Part shown: piece after piece, positions 20,232-29,912 of the stretch
Position numbering within the stretch: position 1 is the first letter of the stretch
Layout: every line of letters begins with the position of its first letter
From: Cherax quadricarinatus
Taxonomy: Eukaryota; Arthropoda; Malacostraca; Decapoda; Parastacidae
Length of the DNA: 64,000 nt
Direction of reading: 5' to 3'
NCBI RefSeq assembly: GCF_038502225.1
Contig: NW_027195260.1
Location: 1 to 64,000 of the forward strand
Notes under the pieces: generated by a model
Told to the model about the DNA's origin: nothing
What the model saw: only the letters and a program-made list of their open reading frames with translations
Database searches by the model: none
Position numbers and translations under genes: made by a program

Positions 20232-21539
20232 CTTCTAGGTTTAAAATTATGGTTATTTATATCCTGTGTTGTGTGTTGAGTTCTACTACTGATATCTGTA
20301 GTGGTTGGAAGTTTGGACAAGTATATAGCTAGAGTATTTTGGTCATGTAGGGTATAGTCACTACTACACATAATGAAGTTGATGTTGTCTGTGTGTTGTG
20401 CTGGAATGAACTAAAGTACAACTAGGTATAAACTAGTAATATAAAAATACAAATTAAAAATAGAACAAGACTCTCACTTGTAATTGCACTAAGGTCTAAT
20501 AATGACTTTTGTGGAGTCTCTGTTTTTGAGCTAGAGTGAGCTAAAGTACAATAGGTTTAATCTAATAATATAAAAGTACAAATTAAAAATAGCACTATTC
20601 TCTCACTAGTAATTGCACTGTGGTCTAATATAGTGAATTTGGTATTGACTATGCCTTGAGGTAGAATGAGCTATGGTACAACTGAATTTAATCTAATAAT
20701 ATAAAAATACAAATTAAAAAATACAAATTAAAAGTAGCACCATTTGGTATTGACTATGTATTGAGGTAGAAAGAGCTATAGTACAACAACTTTAGTCTAA
20801 TAATATAAAAATACAAATTACAAATAGCACCAGTCTCTCACTAGTAATTCTATGTTCTAATATAGTGAATTTGGTATTGACTATGTATTGAGCTAGAATG
20901 AGCTAGAGTAAAACTGTGATTAATCTAATAATATAATGAAGGAACAAGACTCTCAATTGTAATTGCACTGAGGTCTTATATAAGTTGTTTACAAGAATTA
21001 GAGTATAATTAGATTTAAATTGACAGGATAAAATTAAGGTAGCAAAATAATAATAAAAACAAAAGAATTGATAAAAATAAAAATGGCAATGACTTGGTTA
21101 TAATATGCTAGTAAGATGGTAGATAGGATGATATAAAAGTTGTAGTTGAAAATACTAGGTTAAAAAAGTATGGAATAAAAATGGTCAATAAAAGAGTTTA
21201 CAATAAGTTTGATCAATATAGTTTAAAGTAAAATTGGGCAATAATAGGGATTTAGAATAAAATTGGGCAATTGAGTATTTTTTAAAGTGAGGTAGAATTA
21301 TTGAAGACAAGTTATGGTTAGTTTATAAAAGAATAAGATGGAACAGTGATGTGGTAAGTTGTAATAAAGGAGATAGATTCTGTAGATATTTAATACAATT
21401 AAGATTATGAGGTAGAATGGTCGTTGAGTACAACAATGACAATTAAAAGTAGTTGGAGTATTAGAATTTTAGGGGGGCACAAATTTATGACAATATGACA
21501 ATATAACACTAACGGTGGACTATGGGTATTATCTGCACT
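20232..21539 (-). other. LINE B copy 2 inter-ORF region, AT-rich with tandem repeats
   Basis: About 1.3 kb separates ORF1 from ORF2. From about 20400 to 21010 it contains four to five imperfect units of 105-130 bp, each with a GGTATTGACTATG-like block, GAGCTAGAATGAGCTA, AATCTAATAATATAA, TACAAATTAAAAATAGCAC and CTCTCACTAGTAATTGCAC. From 21010 to 21539 it is AT-rich without clear structure. Such a long gap is unusual for two-ORF LINEs. It may be a second promoter, a ribosome entry region, or a later insertion. Confidence 0.7.
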
Positions 21540-22517
21540 TTACTCTGATTCTGTTAGTCCAGCCTCACTTAGGAATGTTTTAAGGTCATGTTCTGTGGAG
21601 ATGAAGTATCTCTTTCCAGTGGGCTGTTTCCTAACTGCTATTTTTCCATCCCTCACAAAGCACTGGTGGATTTTTTGGGCATAGCGCAGTTTTCTTAGCC
21701 GATAAAGAAGGTTTTGTCTCATTTTGGTAAGGCACTCATTGACGTAAACATCAGTTTTCATAGTAATAGATGTTTTTAGTAGGTTGTTTCTTTGTAAGCT
21801 ATTTTGGAATTTTAACAGCACTGTTTTTTTACCTGCATGATAGCCCATCAGTTTGCAATCCTTTAATTCATCACTACGTATGTTAAGGCGAAGGTGGTCC
21901 TTGATAAGCTGTAGGGTGGTCTCCATGCAGGTCTCTTGGGTGACTGTGGGTGGGAGATGTTTGCTGTTAACTACAACAGCGTCAGATAGCTGCTGTTGGT
22001 CATTATGGTCTTGGAAGTTGATTATGACATTTGCAAGTTGTTGGTCCACTCTTGATCTTTCCTCTGTAATGTTGGTAGTAAGTAGGGTGACTTGGTCTTT
22101 TAAAGTGTTGATGGTGTCTAGGGACCGGGTGTGGGTGTTGCTTTGTTGTTCTAGAGTGTCTAGTTTATGTTCTAGAGCAGTGATCTTGTTGAGGTAATCT
22201 GCATTGCTAGCCTTTAGTTCCTGCATTTCTTGAGTTAGTTTGGTGATCGTTTGGTTCTGAATCATAAGGAGTTTAGCTATTTCTGGGTCGGTGATCTTCT
22301 TGACATCAAATACTGGGAAGGAGTTATCTTGGAGTGTAGCGGCGGCCATGTTTGTTGTCGTCTGTCGTGTGTTGTGATGGTGTCGGTGGGTGATGAGGGT
22401 TGTGTCCTGGCTGGCAGTACCACAAGTTTTCCTCGTGCTATTACTGCTCTCACCTTTGATGTTAGGAGTCCTTAGCTGGTTACTGGATCTTCTTTTATTG
22501 TTCTGACCCTTGTCCAT
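21540..22517 (-). CDS. LINE B copy 2 ORF1: coiled-coil nucleic-acid-binding protein
   Basis: 325 residues starting MDKGQNNKRRSS with a basic, polar N-terminus. Residues of about 85-160 form a heptad-rich coiled coil (IQNQTITKLTQEMQELKA, then ITALEHKLDTLEQQ). The C-terminal half has DCKLMGYHAGKKTVLLKFQN and DVYVNECLTKMRQNLLYRLR, then GKIAVRKQPTGKRYFISTE. This arrangement resembles the coiled coil plus RRM-like and FP-type C-terminal domains of many arthropod LINE ORF1 proteins (family knowledge; not searched). The protein is expected to trimerise and bind element RNA. No PHD or CCCH fingers, unlike LINE A ORF1. Confidence 0.8.
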   Translation of the reverse strand: MDKGQNNKRRSSNQLRTPNIKGESSNSTRKTCGTASQDTTLITHRHHHNTRQTTTNMAAATLQDNSFPVFDVKKITDPEIAKLLMIQNQTITKLTQEMQELKASNADYLNKITALEHKLDTLEQQSNTHTRSLDTINTLKDQVTLLTTNITEERSRVDQQLANVIINFQDHNDQQQLSDAVVVNSKHLPPTVTQETCMETTLQLIKDHLRLNIRSDELKDCKLMGYHAGKKTVLLKFQNSLQRNNLLKTSITMKTDVYVNECLTKMRQNLLYRLRKLRYAQKIHQCFVRDGKIAVRKQPTGKRYFISTEHDLKTFLSEAGLTESE

Positions 22518-22802
22518 TGGCTGTGGCTTCGGGTGAATAGTAGGCGATGGGTGTTGGGTGAATGTTGTGGAGTATCACTTCAGTGGCAGCGGGGTAGAAG
22601 TTGCTAGAACGAGTCCTATTAGTTGGTAATTTGTGAACTTTTGGGTGATTTCTGCAGTTGCTTTATATCATTCTGGGTATCCACACATGTTAGTGTTATG
22701 CGGGTCTTGATTAGGTCATCACTGGGCTGCTGGGAACCTCAGGTAGAAGTAAAAATAGAGGACAAGGTTCCTGTTGACGCTGCTGCTGCCGCTGCCGTTG
22801 CC
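22518..22802 (-). other. LINE B copy 2 5' UTR (putative)
   Basis: Upstream of ORF1, ending at a GCTGCTGCTGCCGCTGCCGT repeat (about 22780-22805). No open frame. The exact 5' end is unknown; another LINE B fragment starts at about 22803. Confidence 0.5.
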
Positions 22803-22905
22803 GCTGCCTGTGGGTTCTGTCACAACTATCAAGAAAGCGTTTTAGGTCAAGGTTGATATTGGAGTTTAAGGTCCTGTAGATGTAGATTGCACAGAAGTAA
22901 GGTCG
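22803..22905 (-). pseudogene. LINE B: isolated C-terminal fragment beside copy 2
   Basis: Matches 17465-17560 of copy 2 (GCCTGTGGGTTCTGTCACAA, then AAGAAAGCGTTTTAGGTCAA). The joint lies in GCTGCCTGTGGG, where the GCC repeat of the 5' UTR overlaps the start of the fragment. Its minus strand would read KRFLDSCDRTHR. A 35-bp minisatellite follows at once. Confidence 0.75.
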
Positions 22906-23280
22906 GTTTGGATGCTGCTCATGGTGTCATGGAGAGGTCGGGATGGATGCTGCTCATGGTGTCATGGAGATGTCGGGTTGGATACGGCTCGTGATGTCAT
23001 GGAGATGTCGGGTTGGATGCTGCTCATGGTGTCATGGAGAGATCGGGTTGGATGCTGCTCATGGTGTCATGGAGAGGTCGGGTTGGATACTGCTCATTGT
23101 GTCATGGAGAGGTCGGGTTGGATGCTGCTCATGGTGTCATGGAGAGGTCGGGTTGGATAGGCTCATGGTGTCATGGAGAGGTCGGGTTGGATGCTGCTCA
23201 TGGTGTCATGGAGAGGTCGGGTTGGATGCTGCTCATGGTGTCATGGAGAGGTCGGGTTGGATGCTGCTCATGGTGTCAGT
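22906..23280 (+). repeat. 35-bp minisatellite, about 11 copies
   Basis: The unit contains CTGCTCATGGTGTCATGGAG and AGGTCGGGTTGGA. The last unit runs into CATGGTGTCAGTGGCCCTGA, which is also found at the right end of repeat G (25690-25715). One early unit at about 22975-23005 has GGATACGGCTC as in G. The array has therefore probably expanded from the G terminus. It is open in all three plus frames by chance, giving false ORFs. Confidence 0.85.
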
Positions 23281-23473
23281 GGCCCTGATAAACCCAGCAA
23301 AGAGTTTCCACTCTACTCGGAAGACTCTCCGTGCGGCCTTGCGCACACTTCGGGTGACACTTTTACTCTACCTTTCCTTCTCAACGTGGAGGAGTTTCGT
23401 CCTCTGGACCGTCAGGAGATATTGGATAGTACCTGATCCTTCCTGGTGACTTCAGGACGTACCAAGGACATAT
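23281..23473 (+). repeat. Repeat G copy 1, left part
   Basis: Starts with AGTGGCCCTGATAAACCCAG, then TCTCCGTGCGGCCTTGCGCA, then CGTCAGGAGATATTGGATAG. Homologous to 36250-36290 and 36715-36812. The right part resumes at 25600 after the LINE C copy 2 insertion. The nature of G is unknown; its right end has an AAC-rich tail. Confidence 0.7.
23461..23473. repeat. Target-site duplication, left copy
   Basis: ACCAAGGACATAT, repeated exactly at 25600-25612 on the other side of LINE C copy 2. Confidence 0.85.
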
Positions 23474-23491
23474 TAGATTTTTTTAGATTTT

Positions 23492-23505
23492 GCCACCGAA
23501 GTGGC
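23492..23505 (-). promoter_or_regulatory. Terminal stem-loop of LINE C copy 2
   Basis: GCCACCGAAGTGGC on the plus strand, the complement of the copy 1 hairpin with a TTCG loop on the element strand. Unchanged between copies. Confidence 0.7.
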
Positions 23506-23641
23506 TAGTTTATTGTGCACCCCATATCCATCCTGTGGACGGTAGCGCGAGAGCATATGGATACACAAAAGACCTAGGAACTAGGCCCCAAAGGGTTAAC
23601 AGGAATACATATGGATTTATATCTACATATCTATATTTCAC

Positions 23642-25599
23642 TTATCTGTTACAAGCAAATTTAGGAAATTTGCTTAGTATATATGGTATCTTATTTTCAT
23701 TAATAAGATATCTTGACATGTCACATAGGTTATTATACTGTCTGTCTCTGTATTCCTCAATGAGTGGACAATTAAGCACATAGTGTTCAAGAGAGTGACC
23801 ATATGCCTGATCACATAATTTACATTTAGTTTGATCATCATCTGTGTGTCTCCCAAACTGCCAGAAGTACTTGTAACCAAGCCTAAACCTGGCCACTACA
23901 ACATCAGTTAGTCTGTTCACATTGCAAGTTGCTCCATAAACATACATATCTACGTTTATGTTATCATAGTGGGTTATAGATCTACTCAGGCTTCTAACTG
24001 CATTCCTATAACAATCATTTTCATTATTTACTTCTCTCCTAATATTATTCCTAATGCTAGACACAGTTATACCAAAGTTATATTCTACATTCTCCTTCTG
24101 GATACTCTTCTTGGCTAACATATCAACTTTATCATGAAGGAGTAATCCAATGTGTGATGGGATCCATAGCAATTGTACATTAATTCCTTTGTCCCTAATT
24201 TTTGAGTATCTATACCTGGCTTCCCCAATGGGCATGTTGTTGGAGTCATTATATGAGCCAAGAGCCTTCAATGATGACATAGAATCAGTAATGATGACAG
24301 AGTTAAGCTCAGTGTCATAGGTTAGCTTTAGCGCCATTAGGATTGCAAACAATTCAGTTTGCAGTGTAGACGCCCAGTTGTTAATTCTTATGCATAACTC
24401 AACAAATTTATTATCGTTCTTAACTAGGGAGGTGGCAACAAGAGCAGATGCAGCCCTGCCAGAAGACTCCTGTTTAGATCCATCAGTGTATATAACTTGT
24501 GATAACTTATTACTACCAGCTAGGTGAGAAATTTCTTCTTGAGCAGTTGCTCTAACAAGAGATTTAAGGAAGGGATTACTAGCAATGAGCTTCTTGGGAG
24601 GGACTTGTAGGTATGTGATATTAAATGAACACATCTTCCATGGAGGGGTGAAATGCTCTTGTTGCCTACAGTGATACAGTTCATGCAGGTTATAAAACTT
24701 AATGCAATTGCACGTTTTCACAATCCATTTAGATCTGTGTGTATTTACATCTAGACACTTGGTAAGATTCACTGTGAGTGTCTGGTTCGTTTCTCAACAT
24801 TCTAATACCGAGTACAGTGTTAATTTCAACAATCCTATCACTGATACTAGAAATACCAAGCTCCTTCCTTATGTTAAGAACTTTTGTAGATCTGGGACAG
24901 CCAAGAATAATCCTGAGAGCTTCATTTTGCATTAACTCCAAGGGTCGGAGAGAACTTTCTCTAGCTAATATCAACATGGGAGCAGCATAATCAATTAAGG
25001 ACCTAACATAGGCTATGTACATCATTCTCACGATTCTCACATTAGCACCATAGTTGGGATTGTAGCCAGCAACAGCTTTGAGAGCATTTAGCCTAGCTTT
25101 ACATTTCTTGTTTAGTTGTGGTATAGTGGATTTGTTAAAGAGTACATCTACACCAAGATATCTGTAAGTTTTAACGTAGCTAATGATTTCACCCTGCAAA
25201 TAGATGGGTGGGGGATGACGTTTGCTTGTTAATATCTTTGTTTTAGAGGAAGATATTATGAGGCCTAGTCGATTACAAATTGCTTAAACTTCATTAAGAA
25301 TGGTATTCATCTTCTCATGCCATTGTTGTATAGATCTTGATATCATCAGCATAGCTTATAGCTATATGTTTAGGTGAGGCAGGAGAGCATTTAGGAGAGC
25401 ATTAATCAGAATATTAAATAGCATGGGACTAAGAACTCCTCCCTGCGATGTACCTAGACATTTCTTTAGAATCACTTCTGAAGCCTTGGTAAAGGACAGA
25501 GGATACTCTATTTGACAGGTATCCTATTATCCAGCAGAGTAAGCTACCACCAATATTCATTTTGGCTAGTTCATGTAGTATAACGGTTGTGTTCGCAAT
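23642..25599 (-). pseudogene. LINE C copy 2: broken RT and RNase H
   Basis: Three frames. The first (from the 25600 junction to about 25440) reads ILHELAKMNIGGSLLCWIIG then loses frame after DSKEMS by a 2-base deletion just before the PQG loop. A decayed stretch at 25200-25430 holds the YADD region. The second frame (25199-24729) has YLGVDVLFNKSTIPQ and the thumb. The third (24772-23642) has RNase H with IYTDGSKQ, QTELFAILMALKL, IITDSMSSLKAL, WIPSHIG, and the CKLCDQAYGHSLEHYVLNC knuckle. The frameshift at about 24770 removes a short CAGTGTC-like stretch present in copy 1. Not functional. Confidence 0.85.
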
Positions 25600-25745
25600 A
25601 CCAAGGACATATAATACACAGTTATTAGTCAAACATTCTTACACTTCTCAGGTCCCCTCTGGTAGCACTGGACGGCCGGGCTTGATACGGCTCATGGTGT
25701 CAGTGGCCCTTATAAACCCAACAAAGAACAACAACAAAGTGGCGA
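25600..25745 (+). repeat. Repeat G copy 1, right part, with target duplication
   Basis: Begins with the second copy of ACCAAGGACATAT (25600-25612), then AATACACAGTTATTAGTCAA, shared with 36826-36850. It ends CAGTGGCCCTTATAAACCCA followed by AACAACAACAAAG. Confidence 0.8.
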
Positions 25746-26020
25746 CGTAGGAGGGAAATTATTGTACATTTTTGTCAATTGTTGTGAGTTAATATAATGT
25801 TGGAGTAACTATCAGTGGAAGATTGATTTATGAGGTAAGTAGGAAGACTGATATATTAATATATATTGTGATAAACACCAAGCAAAGTAATACTTTCTCA
25901 ACATTATTAACATCCATATTAAAACTTAATTAATAATTACACAAGAAAATGTAACTAATAATTAACCTACCACATTATTATATGATAATTTATGTTCAAG
26001 TTTTATTGTTAACATTATTG
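25746..26020. other. AT-rich spacer with a direct repeat
   Basis: No gene. The block 25895-25931 (TTCTCAACATTATTAACATC and the next 17 bases) recurs at 27421-27457 on the far side of the 24-bp array, with about two mismatches. Confidence 0.6.
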
Positions 26021-27420
26021 TTAGTAACCCAGGATAACCCAGTGTGGGTAACCCAGCATAACCCAGTGTTGGTAACCCAGGATAACCCAGTGTTGGTAAC
26101 CCAGGATAACCCAGTGTTGGTAACCCAGGATAACCCAGTGTTGGTAACCCAGGATAACCCAGTGTTAGTAACCCAGGATAACCCAGTGTTAGTAACCCAG
26201 GATAACCCAGTGTTAGTAACCCAGGATAACCCAGTGTTAGTAACCCAGGATAACCCAGAGTTAGTAACCCAGGATAACCCAGTGTTAGTAACCCAGGATA
26301 ACCCAGTGTGGGTAACCCAGGATAACCCTGTGTTAGTAACCAAGGATAACCCAGTTTTAGTAACCCAGGATTACCCAGTGTTAGCAACCCAGTTAACCCA
26401 GAGTGTTAGTAACACAGGATAACCCAGAGTGTTAATAATCCATGATAACCCAGTGTTAATAACCCATTATAACCAAGTGCTTGTAACTCAGTATAACCCA
26501 GTGTTAGTAACCCATGACAACCCAAAGTGTTAGTAACCCAGGATAACCCAGTGTTGGTAACCCAGGATAACCCAGTGTTGGTAACCCAGGATAACCCAGT
26601 GTTGGTAACCCAGGATAACCCAGTGTTAGTAACCCAGGATAACCCAGAGTTGGTAACCCAGGATAACCCAGTGTTGGTAACCCAGGATAACCCAGTGTTG
26701 GTAACCCAGGATAACCCAGTGTTAGTAACCCAGGATAACCCAGAGTTAGTAACCCAGGATAACCCAGTGTTAGTAACCCAGGATAACCCAGTGTAGGTAA
26801 CCCAGGATAACCCAGTGTTGGTAACCCAGGATAACCCAGAGTTAGTAACCCAGGATAACCCAGTGTTGGTAACCCAGGATAACCCAGTGTTGGTAACCCA
26901 GGATAACCCAGTGTTGGTAACCCAGGATAACCCAGTGTTAGTAACCCAGGATAACCCAGTGTTGGTAACCCAGGATAACCCAGTGTGGGTAACCCAGGAT
27001 AACCCAGTGTTAGTAAATCAGGATAACCCAGTGTTGGTAACCCAGGATAACCCAGTGTTGGTAACCCAGGATAACCCAGTGTTAGTAACCCAGGATAACC
27101 CAGTGTTGGTAACCCAGGATAACCCAGTGTTGGTAACCCAGGATAACCCAGAGTTAGTAACCCAGGATAACCCAGTGTTGGTAACCCAGGATAACCCAGT
27201 GTTGGTAACCCAGGATAACCCAGTGTTGGTAACCCAGGATAACCCAGTGTTGGTAACCCAGGATAACCCAGAGTTAGTAACCCAGGATAACCCAGAGTTA
27301 GTAACCCAGGATAACCCAGTGTTGGTAACCCAGGATAACCCAGTGTTGGTAACCCAGGATAACCCAGTGTTGGTAACCCAGGATAACCCAGAGTTAGTAA
27401 CCCAGGATAACCCAGTGTTG
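26021..27420 (+). repeat. 24-bp tandem array, about 55 units in two blocks
   Basis: The unit is built on TAACCCAGGATAACCCAG with a variable GTGTTG, GTGTTA or GAGTTA end. The block 26021-26400 is rather uniform, 26400-26520 is degenerate, and 26520-27420 is uniform. Because the period is a multiple of three and no stop occurs, frames on both strands stay open (for example VLVTQDNP repeats on plus, LGYPGLPT repeats on minus). They are not genes. Each unit is itself two half-units sharing TAACCCAG. Confidence 0.95.
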
Positions 27421-27563
27421 TTCTCAACATTATTAACATCAATATTGAAACTTAATTTATTTATTTATTTATTTATTTCTTTAGTAATTTGTAGCATACA
27501 TACAGAGGTACAAAAAAATACAGGTAAGAGCAGCATGCCAAAGCCACTTATATGCATAGCATT

Positions 27564-27860
27564 ACGGGCTGGCCTGGTGGCTAAAGCTCCCGCTTCACAC
27601 ACGGAGGGCCCGGGTTCGATTCCCGGCGGGTAGAAACATTTCGACACGTTTCCTTACACCTGTTGTCCTGTTCACCTAGCAGCAAATAGGTACCTGGGTG
27701 TTAGTCGACTGGTGTGGGTCGCATCCTGGGGGACAAGATTAAGGACCCCAATGGAAATAAGTTAGACAGTCCTCGATGACGCACTGACTTTCTTGGGTTA
27801 TCCTGGGTGGCTAACCCTCCAGGGTTAAAAATCCGAACGAAATCTTATCTTATCTTATTA
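27564..27860 (+). mobile_element. SINE, copy 1, tRNA-headed with TCTTA tail
   Basis: The head at about 27566-27635 is tRNA-like. It has an A-box-like TGGCCTGGTGG (27570-27580) and a perfect B box GGTTCGATTCC (27613-27623), the RNA polymerase III promoter elements. The body has TACACCTGTTGTCCTGTTCA and GTTAGTCGACTGGTGTGGG. It ends with GTTAAAAATCCGAACGAAAT and TCTTATCTTATCTTA. It is not a tRNA gene: there is no acceptor stem pairing. Copies 2 and 3 are at 44338-44648 (-) and 37977-38800 (+). It sits inside the 3' UTR of LINE F. Confidence 0.85.
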
Positions 27861-28097
27861 ACTAAGCAATGATGAAATCAGTGATAAAACATTATTGTAA
27901 ACAGATAACTATAAAGTACAAATGAGTATTACAAAGACAGGTCATATGGTTGCTTGCATTGCTGTACATTCAGTAGAATGGAGTATTCTGTTAGGTAGTG
28001 TATTTAAAAAATAATAAAGTTAGATTAGGTTTTAGGTTTAACATTTATGTGATATAATTGTGAGAAACATTTAAGATATACAATTTATAAGGTTCAG

Positions 28098-29912
28098 TTA
28101 TTCAGTATTTATTTGGTTTTGAGTGAGTAAGTGATCTTTGAGAAGAGACTTGAATTTATAAACAGGTAGTGTTTCTTTTATATTTACAGGTAATGAATTC
28201 CAGATTTTAGGGCCTTTTATGTGCATTGAGTTTTTGCATAGTGTGAGATGGACACGAGGAACATAAAAGAGTGATCTGTGCCTTGTGTTATGGTCATGTG
28301 TTCTGTTGAGGTTGGCAAGGAGATGTTTGAGGGGAGGGTTAATATCAGAGTTAAGTGTTCTATGTATGTAATAGGTGCAGTAATAAGTATGGATGTTTTG
28401 TATGGTGAGTAGGTTTAGTGTATTGAATATTGGTGGAGTGTGCTGCCTGTAGTGAGAATTTGTTATCATTCTAACTGCAGCCTTTTGTTGGGTAATTAGT
28501 GGTCTGAGATGGTTAATTGTTGTTGAGCCCCATGCACAAATTCCATAGGTGAGATAGGGATAAATAAGAGAGTGATATAGGGCCAGGAGGGCTGACTGTG
28601 GAACGTAGTACCGTATCTTCGATAGTACGCCTACAGTCTTGGAAATTTTCTTAGAAATTTGTTGTATATGTGTATGAAATTTGAGTCTATTATCAAGGTG
28701 GATTCCTAAGAATTTTCCCTCTGTTAGCTTTGTGATAGGTGATCTGTTTATCGTTATGTTAAGAGGGACATCTGTAGCTCTGTTACCAAACTGAATGAAG
28801 TAGGTTTTGTCAATGTTTAGTGTAAGTTTGTTAGTCCTCATCCAGGTAGATATTTTCTGTAATTCGGTATTTACAGTATTGGCTAGCATGAATGGGCTTG
28901 GGTGAGAGAAGACGTATGTAGTGTCATCTGCAAATAGTGTGGGTTTGAGTAATTGCGAAGCATTTGGTAGGTCATTTATGTATAGGAGAAAGAGAAGAGG
29001 GCCAAGGACACTTCCCTGTGGGACACCAACTGTAATTGGTTGTGCGGAAGAGTTTGCCCCATTTGCGTACACATATTGGCTTCTGTTGCTGAGGTATGAC
29101 TTGAGGTAGTTGAGGGAGTGCCCTCTTATACCATAGTGTGACAATTTTACGTACAGCAAGTCATGGTCAACTGTATCAAAAGCTTTACGTAAGTCAATGA
29201 AGATCCCCAGTGGGACTTCTTTTTTCTCTATTGCAGTGTATATATGTTCTAGCATGTGTATAATAGCATCATTAGTATTTTTATTAGGCCTGAATCCAAA
29301 TTGGCAGGGGTTTAGTACCTTTAGGGAGATAAGGTAGGAGTAGATTCGTTTATGAATTAATTTTTCGAAGACTTTTGAGAGAGGGTGTAAGTTGGATATT
29401 GGCCTATAGGTATTCAACTCTGTTTGGTCTCCTCCTTTGTGGATCGGGGTGACCCTTGCTATTTTGAGTACTGTAGGGAAGGTGGAGGATTCAATGGATT
29501 TGTTAAAGAGTGTTGCAATGATTGGTGATAGCACTTGTGACACTTTTTTGTATATAAAGGGTGGTAAGGTATTTAAATCTCCTGCCTTGTTTTTTATTGT
29601 GTTGATAATGAGGGAGACTTCGTATGGGTTAGTCGGAGCTAGGAACAGTGTGTTCGGGTAGTTGCCAGTGAGGTAGTCATTTGGTGGGGTATCTGAGCTT
29701 GGGATTTTATTGGCAAAGTTTTGTCCTATAGTGGAGAAGAAATCATCGAGTCTGTTTGCTGTTTCTGTTGGTGGGAGTTGGGGTTCATCTGATTTTGCTA
29801 ATTTTATTTCTCTATTTTGGGATATTTTTTTTGTTCCCAGAATTTCTGATAGGGTTTTCCAGGTCTTTTTTATATCACCTCGTAAGTTGGATAATCTGTT
29901 CTCATAATACAA
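28098..29912 (-). pseudogene. LINE F reverse transcriptase
   Basis: 604-residue open frame from an internal Met. RT motifs: IHKGGDQTELNTYRPISNLH, CQFGFRPNKNTNDAI, FIDLRKAFDTVDHDLL, VGVPQGSVLGPLLFLLYIND and LFADDTTYVFSHP, all intact. The C-terminal part has YVPQSALLALYHSLIYPYL, IWNSLPVNIKE and a lysine-rich end. Clearly a sister of LINE B RT (same order and spacing) but distinct in sequence. The endonuclease is lost: upstream sequence to 30390 has stops, and only a trace of the endonuclease end (around 30290-30370) is visible. A decayed plus-strand relative lies at 58090-58926. Confidence 0.85.

Larger units (their letters stand above)
16876..22800 (-). mobile_element. LINE B, copy 2: apparently complete L2-like retrotransposon
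   Basis: Minus-strand element of about 5.9 kb. It has a 5' UTR (about 22800-22518), ORF1 (22517-21540), a 1.3-kb inter-ORF region, ORF2 (20231-17274), a 3' UTR of about 400 bases, and a tail of TTTGAA repeats (complement of 16880-16905). Both ORFs are open with no internal stop. The tail of short tandem repeats and the RT motif style (CQFGFRKNKSTNDAI, GVPQGSVLGPLLF) fit the L2/CR1 group. The insertion lies directly after the LINE C copy 1 tail. I could not identify a target-site duplication. Confidence 0.8.
23474..25599 (-). mobile_element. LINE C, copy 2, 5'-truncated, with 13-bp target duplication
   Basis: Minus-strand element running from ATTGCGAAC (5' truncation inside RT, by 25599) to its tail TTTTGCCACC with AATCTAA-type repeats (23474-23491). 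It is highly similar to copy 1. ACCAAGGACATAT flanks it on both sides. It carries only the RT C-half and RNase H. Confidence 0.9.

Noticed and set aside
22912..23449. Overlapping frames of 82-168 residues with repeated GWMLLMVSWRG-like units
   Set aside because: All come from the 35-bp minisatellite; three frames stay open by chance.
26021..27420. Telomeric array
   Set aside because: The unit has TAACCC but its period is 24 and it does not contain the arthropod TTAGG or vertebrate TTAGGG repeat in tandem.
26504..27633. Long open frames on both strands through the 24-bp array (up to 312 residues)
   Set aside because: They arise because the unit is 24 bases without stop codons; residues simply repeat VLVTQDNP or LGYPGLPT. 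No start context, no non-repeat domain.
27566..27635. tRNA gene
   Set aside because: A-box-like and B box are present but the ends do not pair as an acceptor stem, and the sequence continues into a SINE body with a tandem tail seen in other copies.
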